Source: an uncultured Clostridia bacterium (GTDB lineage Bacteria > Bacillota > Clostridia > Christensenellales > UBA1242). Taken from it: DNA of 64,000 bases. Location: assembly GCA_944341445.1 (NCBI GenBank), contig CALVLZ010000006.1:1-64000 (forward strand), in the 5' to 3' direction. A program made the translations under genes and the position numbers. This document shows positions 48,401 to 54,800 of this stretch, piece after piece (position 1 is the stretch's first letter; each line of letters opens with the position of its first letter). Below the pieces are notes generated by a model, which worked only from the letters and a program-made list of their open reading frames with translations, was not told where the DNA came from and searched no databases.

Positions 48401-51395
48401 GGATGGCGAAAATATTAATTATAAATCAAGTTCAGGAACAACATCTATTAATAAAGATGCAAAAATATATGGTAACAACAGGAAAATTAAAAATATTATA
48501 ATATCTGGAACAAATGGCTCAGGTGTTGGTTTATTTGCTTCAAATACAAAAGAAATTTCTGATTTAACTTTGGAAAATATAACAGTTAAAGTTGGAAATT
48601 CTACAAGTTCACCTTCTGGAGTGCTTGTAGGGTCAGCTGAAAAATCAAAAATTGATAACATTGTTTTAATAAATGGAAGAGTTGAAGGTTCTTCTAACGT
48701 TGGCTTGCTAGTTGGAAAAGCAACAGGTTCAACAATTTCTAATATAAAACAATACGGTGTTGTTAGTGCAACAGGTGAAAATGTTGGTGGTGTTGTTGGA
48801 AATGTTGATAATTCAACATTAACAAATATTTATTCAACAACTCAAATGGCTGTAACAGGAGCACAGGCTTCTCATCAAAACATTGGTGGTATTGCTGGAA
48901 ATTCTAGTGTTGTTACATATAACAACGTATATAATTTTAGTGAAAACACTGAAAACGCTAATAACTTAATAAAAAACTCACAAGGTGAAAATAGAGATAT
49001 CACTGCTAAAGTGGAAGTTGGTGTTTCTTCTGGAAATAACATTGTAAATCAAAATATCGGCGGAATTATTGGTAACTCAAATAATATTACATTGCAAAAT
49101 GTTTATAACTACGCACCTATCATTGCAAACGCGGGCATTAATGTTGGTGGCATTGTTGGTTGTGGTAATATTTCAAACAAAGAATTAAGCAACACTTTAA
49201 ATATTAAAAATTATGCAGACGTAACAGGCGTTGGTGTTGTTGGTGGAATTGTTGGAAAGTTAACTTCAAACTTAACAGTTTCAAATTCAAGCAATAATTC
49301 AACAATTATTAATAGTGGAAGTGTTTATGCAAAAGAAAATAAAAATAATATTCCAAGTAATAATACAAATTATAATGGAAAGTATGCAGGTGGAATATTT
49401 GGTGAAATCGCAAATGGCGTAACAGTTAATTTATCTGCGTTGTCAAACTTTAATAATGCATTTATGTTAAACAATGCTGACGGATTATACGTTTCAGCTG
49501 GAACATATGCGGGAGGATTTGTTGGAATAAACAACGGAGCTATTTCTGGAAAAACAGAAAAAACAATTTTAGATTTATCTAGTAAAGTTAAATTAGAACA
49601 TTCAATAACAACATTAAATTCATTTATTTCTGTTGTTTGTGCAAAAAATAATGGAACAATTTCCAACATAAAAACTGCAGAAATAGTAGAAGTTATTGAT
49701 GGGTCTAACAACGTTATAGGATTAAATATTTCTAAAAACTACGTTGGTGCAGTTGCAGCAGAAAATAATGGCATAATAAGCAATTGTGAAAACAATGTTT
49801 CAATAAATGCAAGTAGCTATTCTGCTGGTGTTGTTGCATCTAATAATGGTTCTATTTCTAACTCTTTAAATAGTGGAAACATAAGCGGAGGAAACTATAT
49901 TGGCGGAGTTGTTGCAATTAATAACAAAGGTGGAGTATTAAGCACACTAACAAATACTGCAAATATTAAAGGCGGAGAAAATGTTGGTGGTGTTGTTGGT
50001 TGCATTGATAGTTCCGATAATGCCGTAATTATTGGAAATTTAACAAATGGAATGAGTAATCAATTGAAATTTGTTATAGGTTCAACAAATGTTGGTGGTA
50101 TCGTTGGTTTAATGAACGGTAATGCTTTAAGCACAGCAAAATTAACCAATTATGCAAACATAAACTTTGAAAAATCAAGTATTTCTTCAGATGATTATGC
50201 AAACAAAACTGGCGTAAACATTGGTGGAATTGTTGGCAGATTAAATGCTGAAATCACATTAATGTTGAACAATGGAGAAATTATTTTAGGAAACGAGGCT
50301 GTTGGTGGCTTGGTTGGTTATGCAGATACAAACGCAAAAATTAATAGTTCTAATGGAAAAGAAAATGCTATTTCAAATGTTACATTAATAATTGGAACAA
50401 AATTTGTTGGAGGAGCTGTTGGTAAAGCAACTGCAAATTTGGGACTTGTTAAAGTTCAAAATTCAGATGCCAATGCTTCGATAATAATGGGTGTTTCTGA
50501 GACAGGAGGAATCCTTGGCGGATTCACAATGGATAATTTAACTTTGGAAAAATCAAGTTCTATTAGTGGAATTGTTATCAACTATATAGGTTCTGAAAAA
50601 GAAGTTTTCATAACAGATCCAATAGAGTCATTTACATATAATTTTATGGTAAATAATAATGAAACTAATGCAAATGAAAAGATTAGTTTGTGGAATTTAG
50701 TTTACAATAAAACTCAATATTTATTAGATATTCCAGATGGTGACATTATTGGACCAAGCAATGTTGATGTTGTTAAATATCAAGAAGCTGGAAGAAGAGT
50801 TGATCACAAAAATGGAGACCCTAATAAAGACTCTCATATTGTTACAAATAGTGGAAGTTTTGATAGAGTTATACCTGGTAAAACAGAAGTGTACGATAAT
50901 GGAAGATTAAAAACTTTAAATAAAATTGTGTTTAATTTAGGATTGGTTTGTGGTACACACGATATTGAAGGTTTCGATTATGAAAATAACGCAACAGATA
51001 CAAATATCGAAGCGCCTATATATTCACAACGCTGGGCAATGAGATTTAATTCCACAAGACATAGCGAAACAGAAAACACATTTAATATTTACTTCGCAAT
51101 GTATAAAGCAAAGGTTGCATTGCAGGGTCAAAACTCTGTAATGATAGACGAAAATGATCCAAATGTTGATTTTGGAGATTGGAATAAGGATTATGCTTCA
51201 AAATGTGCTCAATTATCATTTGTATCAAATTGGAAGTGGAATGAAACTGATAACTTTAAAAAATCTTATCTAAAATTAGTTGGAAATTCATCAAATTGGG
51301 AAAGTGCATATTTGGTTATTAATTTAGATGGAAAAGGTGATGTTTCAACTTCAAAATCTGCAACAGCAACTAGCTGGAAATATATAAACGAATAA
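33474..51395 (+). CDS. Giant GLUG-repeat surface lipoprotein, 5,973 residues
   Basis: This is a secreted, lipid-anchored giant. The signal peptide ends in a lipobox MLVGC (Cys25). Residues about 26-1085 are successive Ig-like beta segments. Six beta-helix-type blocks begin near residues 1088, 2724, 3214, 3997, 4650 and 4960. Most open with a pattern like NANDLMEM..FVLANDVDL and continue with GLUG motifs (VGGIVG-type), roughly forty in total. A second Ig-like stretch lies at about 1790-2720. Three zinc-ribbon-like units sit at 1644-1760. The last 250 residues are unlike the rest and have no LPXTG or membrane anchor, so attachment is by the lipid at the N terminus. It probably acts in adhesion or as a surface filament; the function is unknown. 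ATGGAGAAA precedes the ATG. Confidence 0.93.
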   Translation: MKHWLGKLSVAVLMFFGSIFMLVGCGNPYSGLSIKTDNTEVYLYVDTDENGDLVKTSQELTVSVDGAKSGVSTDVLYEIEDKRYAKVESVKKDGNKTILTIVPEGNTIADTVSGTTYITLTTKEGNKQTKVKIIVEKKIKNVSWSTERIGIQRNSFLNLYNWLVFDPIDTSENKMEFTLLDEESKNNANITENGILTINSNASFVNNKDDNGVGYVNIIAKSKNKTDLVTAVARVYVIDVINVKNFTVRLEQSNATDLDLKPNSNNEYSIMLGKENIGNLELNNANILILPSDNSVVNRNYSITVKSISNSKVVDVQKFNETFNFSAINAGKAVVEFNVEYNNYEGQFTQTIKVNVEVKEKIPTSFEITNETLNEVVNENDLLYVFDTYNKTQTSDVVADYLKLRVFVNSDLENLKFRVSFNSNGLPGFDASKFEILNSKGENIQGTLVENGSYIYIKHKVTDESLNDMENWEKLPQLKFTMQFNLNPNGNTADKYNDYQKFEVKERVVNLVFKRGVFLDDENMPLIKKINLAERKDINTPDSDKIVLLTLPEGTEYGDIIKSIVVADDSLVTIQVEGNVVYIVPNSNLKTGTTTIEVQTLLGQNRTCEVSLFIPNAYRNYIDLQSSPFFITTKNYNESIGSIFEIGYSYFSINPNGEILQLVYAEESDIPLTEEQIATNAIIDELNKSIYNGGGYFVKDNVTYYKTINQITFLTNSTVEFNAYNFIVDQENAPTPYLLKNNEIVLSISSSVYGKTDGESLSITTNNVESEEDWSSENPNSGVNVNFAYLGVDESGNRLQAYTQNKFGIKIVKPIRQVQLNKNLVELYMEESVGALKQNLSSFQITITNSENGKLLVDAGNESLKITYQLTDPNKVIYNIIAGSGTIYSVKVDDIIEVSNSGLIKVRISADLNNFILENNIVAQDVYKQILQQNINVKVTVGIQQFNKPILPETVTVSIKYAEKVNNILTNVTSKGMYFSTNKTEQKTVKVNVERGSATNKNVYVLDPNGALNFTGLDEFGRINLSNFEFTVSPKQYAGAEFYIYLASEDSAVYKNVNGEMVAPDINNLKVSDFDRVVPIRVKIADGSDAYPYEIYNANDLMEMGLDKNKNKAFVLANDVDLSNYSNFASIKNFEGKLNGQFRYISGEEVVVEQNYITNLKINAVATSENNNFGLFANLKSGAEIKNLIIQNANITVNTNLDNINVGVVAGTNEGKISNVIVNYAKINVQTANVNNSVNVGGIVGVNNYYIQGNLEQQSDVEITINCVNESKTDVLNEFNVGAVAGLYYSNITDAKISNFDIATSIVVLENNESAINAENVNVGGIVGKTSLSNNKALIENNSLLNLNIVSNGNVGGIVGFAEDVVISNNNLQYGSSAIKPSINVAMGNVGGIVGYANNNVEVKYSYLNNFNANPLDGINYLGNITIKENINSVNAVYVGGIIGFVNNNVNINNSYVSGDIYSENSNAYIGYFIGGATQENKNACAVENSYFIGNVKNTIESSNALLPIGTGKELEQQDAPKELSYVDSETGETKYVYYYIQTSGVYFVDGINIKNSYVKANYNVGTSEDVVNISNLIRTTDFASNVVLFNDNSLPQSQEFFKLLPTNALLNNAEFDLYVSDPFVEKTTENVNRAIMQARKFVCSTCKYEYKEIPEDGVCENPDCESHSNETGKATFIEVLGDTEGIYNALKFVCPSCGKEYDSLTPDGLCDNTACTGVTDEDKTLVEDSISSPIKYICPSCKTQYIEMTDDGLCVNPNCPAISVEEKTLVENPYVTEGHQSVVSSILETAVSNLSDADFKAYGFNIANEGDQISDNTVWFKSAKLNNNLPVLFKENSKTDLLLTVIPTVVDYEFGNVNYSNTAFIPLTNKAIVFYNTSETNSGVKTNEYEIVKNVGGETTTAVVKDKFLYIYFGSDIQIDGINFDVYNSYTITASNSNVKFISNSLMQTLATGYTTLTIQSVIDESIKAEVQLFVTTGVSDVNIYKNGSTGNSENIITGRETEQETSLSEEMNLIVNEEATYYVDVENIIENVQFTKSTNIGYILEIKSYASNIKTIKLNDEVVDLTDTYKQFVFENLGSFKISTLEQGTVMLKITPYIKTTEEFSSFEINGVKIGGYLLNNLQNKNLTKYYLMQIQGIAEKPQLDNTNIINIDPYGTTKEVKVKYTTPNVVQSGTDYVINEKLNMFVYNEDGSVKFNVIDLASVELNVTNSLDVQNQTSTNTRNIPLYYKVVSKSQIVKSSNKDGMYEVTFGIVFISNAEWFKYNIGGISNYIVEFSAETNSKEVVSFNLNVERTSLSQITANYYPSGEVDSTGNINPNENESSTIVPDQQGLLKINLYPEINNADYIVITTSSENAQYIGYKQYIGNVDYELGEIKSYEQIQQSLGIYEKGNEKGVKLINQSLSVGTQGIQFNGDLYVGIVLSKNAPQNSSITFNIRAFKNNSEIEILSIQKTLNIIPLPRIEMFVNGTDKEYVVASGNSVNLNVNLFNYNIETEGEIQFSNFSTFVSGSTEKVRVEKVSNTSYKIVSDADCPVGNVIVTGSITKTLNGFSTTVEDSVTIKFVKYKLQSVAVENVASGVMEVLNGVTNPLSVTLNAEYNSENATEVLSQKSYLEKLAAGREYFNGEETYNNWYAYTGNTSTQLVIGADYKDINFSRITTGNSVAFAIKGIANSSNYNTQLRFEIKYTYNDKTGFPEIITSNDNVSEYYSLTFDFAVYVKDNSTYDHPNPITTVEQLKNMQAGADYILLNDIVLYNWTPIDFVASSLDGNGFRLILDKFDFSPFNGSSSISAGIFSSVANKSVLKNITVDIGNILISKDEVNAFYSEGVDKIPEENSYINLTQFSSVTFGTLAGTNSGTITNCKVISSSMPSSNSETYDNKNTIMHVFTNRSPQITNSVVGGLVGINNGSINNSYVGTPTQSDSNANNLIKTISVGVANKDSNTNAMNSEFNVYPFFIAGSSYVGGFVATNSGIITNSYTSSLGLINLTEINTNNQTAGFVVTNSSNAEIINSFAQGANIENYRATDTNIYISTKGNLGGFVFNNAGTINNAFSNVATKQNSGNSGGFVFQNSGTIKNAYTTSKIAQNSNLNGNFTGLTSGNFNNTGVYENCYYMVLPTETQNEKEPATAIVAELPSEEDVENENSQTNAFRNSGTFNGFLFTSGSGTDGIWKMPSNPQMGPQLITCEQTTFSLRSLVSVQNDIHNYEYSISNPYGNANNPILINTPEEFVTFLLNNSVNVDVYDIATGATRKVPVFGIKPSSATDGSEIKSSGAYSVRLINNLDFSNIVLDGDQYQVDGKKIKDLIFLGDLDGNGFTISNLSLVETNKDEIKENFGLFNQVGLSEIQLELLSNANENQVVNSVIEQKPNLKNLKFTFSNIDASSVVKVGGIAGSIYGANLYNISVSYTGTVSARNVVGGVAGLIESTSFEGKVVSPQLNEVTVSGLSANTSYHSANGVKTDYAVTNSGYATNGNNKIIFNSYKEYESFTGDGRKTDYFNNLKQIAYAGGIAGVLNAENRESFKLTSLNKDVKYLRDGTDSTIQQLYVKNKLVLLSENAGGLFGYVGNNTLVKNSKLEIAEKSDNNNAYTKIVAYNFAGGIVAENYGGLEKVRVEYPSEIQIQYDAILQSGMMVGYSDIFKPNSVSGVQDISLTAVGGIAGYSEKGSIIDSYSKINVVNNYAKSAGGVIGFAKNNNFLSHVYTTGDVYAQYNIGGIIGTYYSKSTDNKLILDYVYGVNAWNTSTNGETSYNFAKNILKPYYLKAVNGTYNGVDAYNFEVKMPLYGNQKVVISADTSDGNYESFEKERLEELSNIFASQTNYIGSIVGRINNANSDAIVANTVTSAELQIIIDKARLVQSVNGLSDNQVMATVIGSTFSNAKLENDSVTKVWPSSKKPNVMGSIISYENVESVGSNDNYLTAIKGEEPVKDGYGNQKYVTTTLATNSALSIIANNFQAWEVDAELRSEIATEKASNIWKVEATFPDYISGIYSHVTSISDVESFRNAMQVETKNKTLILAPSSSDYAITLDQNSKVNKTFEGSLLGVTKNEQNPKIIINCVDTNSKLFELFASMQNATIMNVDFEIVIKEENVGVNSFGDNSDSRSKYFGIIARQMISSTFVNNNVSVTINTESGKTSITLTDSGAENFGLLFGNVTSSNVSVVDITCNSIAEDSIGIINSVGNQKIGRNIGVFAGTITGKTTLNYVNTKNFNIYVDYQNVKSTYENYNFGTLAGLVDSSSISNINNVGTSELQNFVETNEVNQNVNVKVQINAEKTVMQIGGVVGHLQSSTLQNVIAYGNLNYSTQDNLTTASVGGVVGYNQNSNLSNIQFNAYIDENKCVQRIANSNITVSSNNTMYVGGIVGLIGNGGLTGSIIEQNNGVQYSANINGANIDVSNATLTATAEIGVGGIVGKAISTSSKTQVNIWNAVNYGEILDNITVQENNTYIGGIVGIINGVNISDVANRNNITLYEDKIKAYIGGIVGSTTKTSTKYASTINNFASYGNIEFSVAGSSGKTTTLKYLVGGVAGSGSRINITNGYFVGKLINFVSTNSYLNGITTNEMTNYSDSRDSSKIYYILENVLGGDNKFVVSIVNFRGYSVGELIVEGIVYKNLATNGSAFVGKGDFIVPVLKTLPDLKLNEYSYLNFNNMEVVQLSTDNVATIENNKTTLIVGSGKIKMPTTFNGMLIGVKDSQGNYPTIELGANSQLLETNDGSIVNISVKIDTQASLKNKNTFGILANTNTINGYISNVVVYGYNNEALQDVDISAFVYTNKGKILNSGSSVWLMGEVSGNSTLYALMNENLEQGYVDGMFSTSQFMNYKTGAGFEDVNEYAIKTIANLSTFKNVYIAGYFGMADASHKHALVGTGKVTSLSYDSASCGLTNQTNATNTFKANAENNVLQNFGNSMLNTDGITIPTSVEFSVEQNGDVTISSAYVDSTERLAILSERMLDSWKISNITSIEEVVIIKSELDGENINYKSSSGTTSINKDAKIYGNNRKIKNIIISGTNGSGVGLFASNTKEISDLTLENITVKVGNSTSSPSGVLVGSAEKSKIDNIVLINGRVEGSSNVGLLVGKATGSTISNIKQYGVVSATGENVGGVVGNVDNSTLTNIYSTTQMAVTGAQASHQNIGGIAGNSSVVTYNNVYNFSENTENANNLIKNSQGENRDITAKVEVGVSSGNNIVNQNIGGIIGNSNNITLQNVYNYAPIIANAGINVGGIVGCGNISNKELSNTLNIKNYADVTGVGVVGGIVGKLTSNLTVSNSSNNSTIINSGSVYAKENKNNIPSNNTNYNGKYAGGIFGEIANGVTVNLSALSNFNNAFMLNNADGLYVSAGTYAGGFVGINNGAISGKTEKTILDLSSKVKLEHSITTLNSFISVVCAKNNGTISNIKTAEIVEVIDGSNNVIGLNISKNYVGAVAAENNGIISNCENNVSINASSYSAGVVASNNGSISNSLNSGNISGGNYIGGVVAINNKGGVLSTLTNTANIKGGENVGGVVGCIDSSDNAVIIGNLTNGMSNQLKFVIGSTNVGGIVGLMNGNALSTAKLTNYANINFEKSSISSDDYANKTGVNIGGIVGRLNAEITLMLNNGEIILGNEAVGGLVGYADTNAKINSSNGKENAISNVTLIIGTKFVGGAVGKATANLGLVKVQNSDANASIIMGVSETGGILGGFTMDNLTLEKSSSISGIVINYIGSEKEVFITDPIESFTYNFMVNNNETNANEKISLWNLVYNKTQYLLDIPDGDIIGPSNVDVVKYQEAGRRVDHKNGDPNKDSHIVTNSGSFDRVIPGKTEVYDNGRLKTLNKIVFNLGLVCGTHDIEGFDYENNATDTNIEAPIYSQRWAMRFNSTRHSETENTFNIYFAMYKAKVALQGQNSVMIDENDPNVDFGDWNKDYASKCAQLSFVSNWKWNETDNFKKSYLKLVGNSSNWESAYLVINLDGKGDVSTSKSATATSWKYINE
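36735..50560 (+). repeat. GLUG-repeat region of the first giant protein
   Basis: GGIVG-type motifs recur about every 25-60 residues, each usually followed by a short N/S-rich strand such as NNNVNINNSYVSG. At DNA level some copies are nearly identical: AATGTTGGTGGAATTGTTGG appears at four places between 37180 and 37660, close enough for recombination or slippage. Blocks start near 36735, 41640, 43105, 45460, 47400 and 48350. The GLUG motif is known from bacterial surface proteins, including the M26 IgA peptidases. Confidence 0.85.
38403..38753 (+). other. Three tandem four-cysteine zinc-ribbon-like units within the giant protein
   Basis: Within the reading frame, three units have the pattern CxxC-x12-CxxxxC: C1644/1647/1660/1665, C1695/1698/1711/1716 and C1739/1742/1755/1760. 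Each has Y at the same place after the first pair and DG(V/L)C before the second. This is a rubredoxin-like or zinc-ribbon pattern. They lie between a GLUG block and an Ig-like stretch. Metal binding is inferred from the cysteine spacing. Confidence 0.8.
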
Positions 51396-51425
51396 AAAAT
51401 CACGCTTAATTGCGTGATTTTTTAT
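51394..51425 (+). terminator. Terminator of the first giant gene
   Basis: AAAAAATCACGC (51394-51405) pairs perfectly with GCGTGATTTTTT (51412-51423), with a six-base loop. It overlaps the stop codon, so the second giant gene needs its own promoter. Confidence 0.9.
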
Positions 51426-51664
51426 TTTTTTAAAAACATATTATCTCCAATTTTCAATAATTAATTTTGTTTTTATTATGTTTTAAAACTAACTTTGCAT
51501 TATTATTTTTAACAATTTCAATTAATAATTTAAGTGTTTTTTCAATTATGTTTTATAATATTTTTAATTAATTTTTATATTTAATTTTTTTATTAATTTT
51601 AATATGTCGAAAATTAAAAAAACTTAAAATTTAAGCCTTTTTATTTTATTGTTAGTGTTATTAT

Positions 51665-51693
51665 TTGACTTATTATGTTGAATTATGTAAAAT
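51665..51693 (+). promoter_or_regulatory. Promoter of the second giant lipoprotein gene
   Basis: TTGACT (51665-51670), a 17-bp spacer and TAAAAT (51688-51693) use the same -35 sequence and spacing as the promoter of the first giant gene. The start would be near 51700, giving a leader of about 106 bases. Confidence 0.75.
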
Positions 51694-51708
51694 TACCTAA
51701 AGGAAGAA

Positions 51709-51734
51709 ATATTATATATATTAATATATATAAT
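51709..51734. promoter_or_regulatory. Shared leader motif and AT palindrome
   Basis: Bases 51709-51725 are identical to 33376-33392 in the leader of the first giant gene. Here they form part of a perfect 24-bp palindrome (51711-51734). Position relative to the -10 box is conserved within one base. Confidence 0.55.
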
Positions 51735-51805
51735 AAATTTTTATTTTAACCGACAAAATAAATAATTATTCTAATATTTCAAAAACTAAACTAAAGGTGA
51801 ATGAG

Positions 51806-54800
51806 ATGGGAAATTTTAAAAATAAACTATTAAGTGTTATGGCAGTGCTTTTTGGAGCATTTGTTATGTTTGTTGGTTGTGGCAAAGTGTCTTATGAAAA
51901 AATGAGCGTTGCAACAACAGTAACAACTGTTAACGGAACATTTAATGATGATGTTGAAATTGTTTTGGATGATGAAGACCAAAGCAATAATATTTTTACT
52001 GTTTCCGCTCAAGTTTCTAACGCACCAAAAGGTTATAACGGAGAAGTTGAAATTGGTTTTGAAATAGATAATGGCGCAATTGTAAAAGCAGGTGAAAAAA
52101 CATTTTCAAATGGAAAAACAGTTCAGCAATATAAAGCAGTTCAAGCAGGCTTGCAGGTTATTAGTGTTAAAACATTGCAAGGCAACAAAAGTGATAGCAT
52201 AAAAATTACAGTTGTTGAACCTGTTAAATCTGTTAACTTTAAAACAAAAAATCTTCTTGTTAAAGCAGGAAATAAAATTAACTTTTATGATATGTTAGTT
52301 TTTAACAATAACCCAAATTATTCTTCTTCAACTCAGAAAAAAGTTACATACACTATTTCGGATATTCAAGACAACATTGATGAAACAATAATTGCAGAAA
52401 TGTTACAAGAGTTAAACACAACAGGTTCTATTACATTCACAAAAGATATGAATTTGCCAGAGTTTAAAATAACAGCAACAAGTGCAGTTAATCCAGAAAT
52501 TTCAGATAGCATAACTGTTAATGTTGTTGATTTTGTTGAAAGTTCTCAAGTTATTTTAAAAGCGAACGATGAAGTTTTGGAAAATAACAATGGAGAATTT
52601 TCAATTGAATTAGCCAAGAACATAAATGGATTAAACATTGCAAATTTAGAGTTTGACTTTAATGTTGGTGAGGATAAGGATTTATACATTGTTAAAGCAA
52701 GTAACTTTGAAAATTCAACTCTTGCATTAAACAACCTAAGCCACATTAACAAATTCCAATTAAGTGCAATTGGAGAAACTTCAGAACCATATAAAATTAC
52801 ATTTACCATTTTTCATAATGACAATGTTGATGATGATTATCTAAGAACAGAAGTAACTTTAAATGTTACTGTTGTTAGTTATCCTAAAAACATAATTGTT
52901 GAAAATGAAAATGGTGAACAAGTAACAAATGTTACAATTTACAAAAATATGGCACCAGGTTCCGATGCAAAAGGTGTTCCGGTTTACGTTTATGCAATGG
53001 ATAATGTTGGTTCTAACGCAAACAAAATGATTAATCAAGAAATTTTGGTAACACTTCCAATTAATAGTAAAGTTGAAGTTAGAAATTCATCTGGCAAATT
53101 ATTAGAAGGCGAAGTTGTTATTAAAACAGGCGACGTATTGTATGTTAAACACAACTATGATGGAACAGCTTTAGATTCAGAAATAAATAATTTATATTTA
53201 AAATTCAAATCTGTTAAATATGCAAATGCATCATTTAATTTAAAACTTAATGTTATTAAAGGTGATATTAATTTATCAACAGCACAACCAAACATTGATA
53301 TAAATTTAGCACCTGTTGATATTAATATCGATGGTGAAGATGTTCATTTTGAAAATGGTTTTCAATTTTTACAAATTCAAGGATTGCCACAAGGTTTTGA
53401 TTATAAAGATTTAAAAGTTCAAATTTTAGACACTAATTTGGTTGAAGCATATGTAACAACTAACAGCATTGGTCTTAAAGGGTTGGGTAACATTGGAACA
53501 ACAAAAGTTATAGTTTCAGCAGGAAACGGTTCAAGTGTAACTTTTAACATTAAAACTTTTGAAGAATTATTGGCAGATATTGATAACACTTATATAACTT
53601 TGCCAAACGGACAAAAAATTGGTGTTTATGAAGCTAGCACAGAAGATGGCTCGCTTGAAGTTGTTGGAAATATTGTTGACTTGAATTTGCAAGGTGGAAT
53701 TGGTGTTAAATTAAATTTTGTTATTAATGGCAAAACTTACACAAGCATTCCAAGTGGATATAGTCCAATTTCAAATTCAACAGATGCAAGCATTGCAACA
53801 ATTTTAAACAACAATCAAATTTCAACAAGCACAAGATTTGGTAATGCTCAATTAACTTTAACTATTAAAGGCTACAACAAAAACGGAGAATTTAACAAAA
53901 TTATAAAATTTGTTATTAATGTTGAAGTTGAAGTTAAAGTTAATGCATTAAAAAATAACTTGGGCACAAGCAGCGCAATAAATAAATATTCTATTGACAC
54001 TGTTGTTGAATCAGATTGGGATAAATACGCAAAACAAACTGTTGGAATTTATTTAGACCCTGCTGGATTGTTCTTTAACGAAAACTTACAATTCGATGTT
54101 AACATTTTAAGTAATTACAACTTTAATAAACCTGTTATTGATACATCAAACGCAGGAATTACAACTTATGTGTTTAACGAAGTGAAAGGTTTGGCTTCTG
54201 TTTTTGTTGAAGTTCCAAACGAAAACACAACAACAAAAAATGTTGTTATTTATGCTTCACTAAACTCTTCAATTTCTTCAACTTTTGCTGTTACTTTGGA
54301 ATTTAGTATAAGTCAAACATTTAATGATTTTTCATCAATTGTAACAGAAGTTAAAAATGTTGTTAAAACAACAGTTAATGCAAACTTTTCTCGTGCAAAC
54401 TTGTTAACAAACATAACTGCACAAGTAACAAATAAAACAATTTATTTTGATACTAGAGATTTTGTTGATAGTCCAGCTGATGGTATTTATGCTGAAAAGC
54501 AAATTAAAGTTAATGTTTTCCCAACAAACGCTTTAAATAAAAAGGTTGAAGCTTTAAGTGAATCTGAGTTTGTTCAACTAGAAACAACTTTTGATGGAAG
54601 TTATTCTTACGTTAACATTAAGTTAGTTAAGAATAAAGAAGGTGCTTTACCAAACACAGAGAACGGCAAACCAATAAAAATTAAAATTGGTGCAGTGGAT
54701 AGCAAAACATCTGGCGGTGTTTATACTATTTACGATGAAGTTTTTGTTTATATTAATGATGGAACAGCATCAAACCCATTCCAAGTAAAAACTGAAGCCG

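Larger units (their letters stand above)
51426..51805 (+). other. 380-base intergenic region between the giant genes
   Basis: This is over 80 percent A+T and holds no gene. Its first 230 bases show no clear signal. The remainder holds the promoter and leader of the second giant gene. A perfect 24-bp AT palindrome lies at 51711-51734. Confidence 0.7.

Noticed and set aside
37180..50560. CRISPR or satellite array from GGTGGAATTGTTGG repeats
   Set aside because: The repeats are in frame, irregularly spaced and encode the GLUG motif, so they are explained by the protein.
50590..51395. Sortase (LPXTG) or membrane anchor at the C terminus of the first giant protein
   Set aside because: The last 250 residues contain no LPXTG-like motif, hydrophobic helix or basic tail; the N-terminal lipobox is the only anchor visible.
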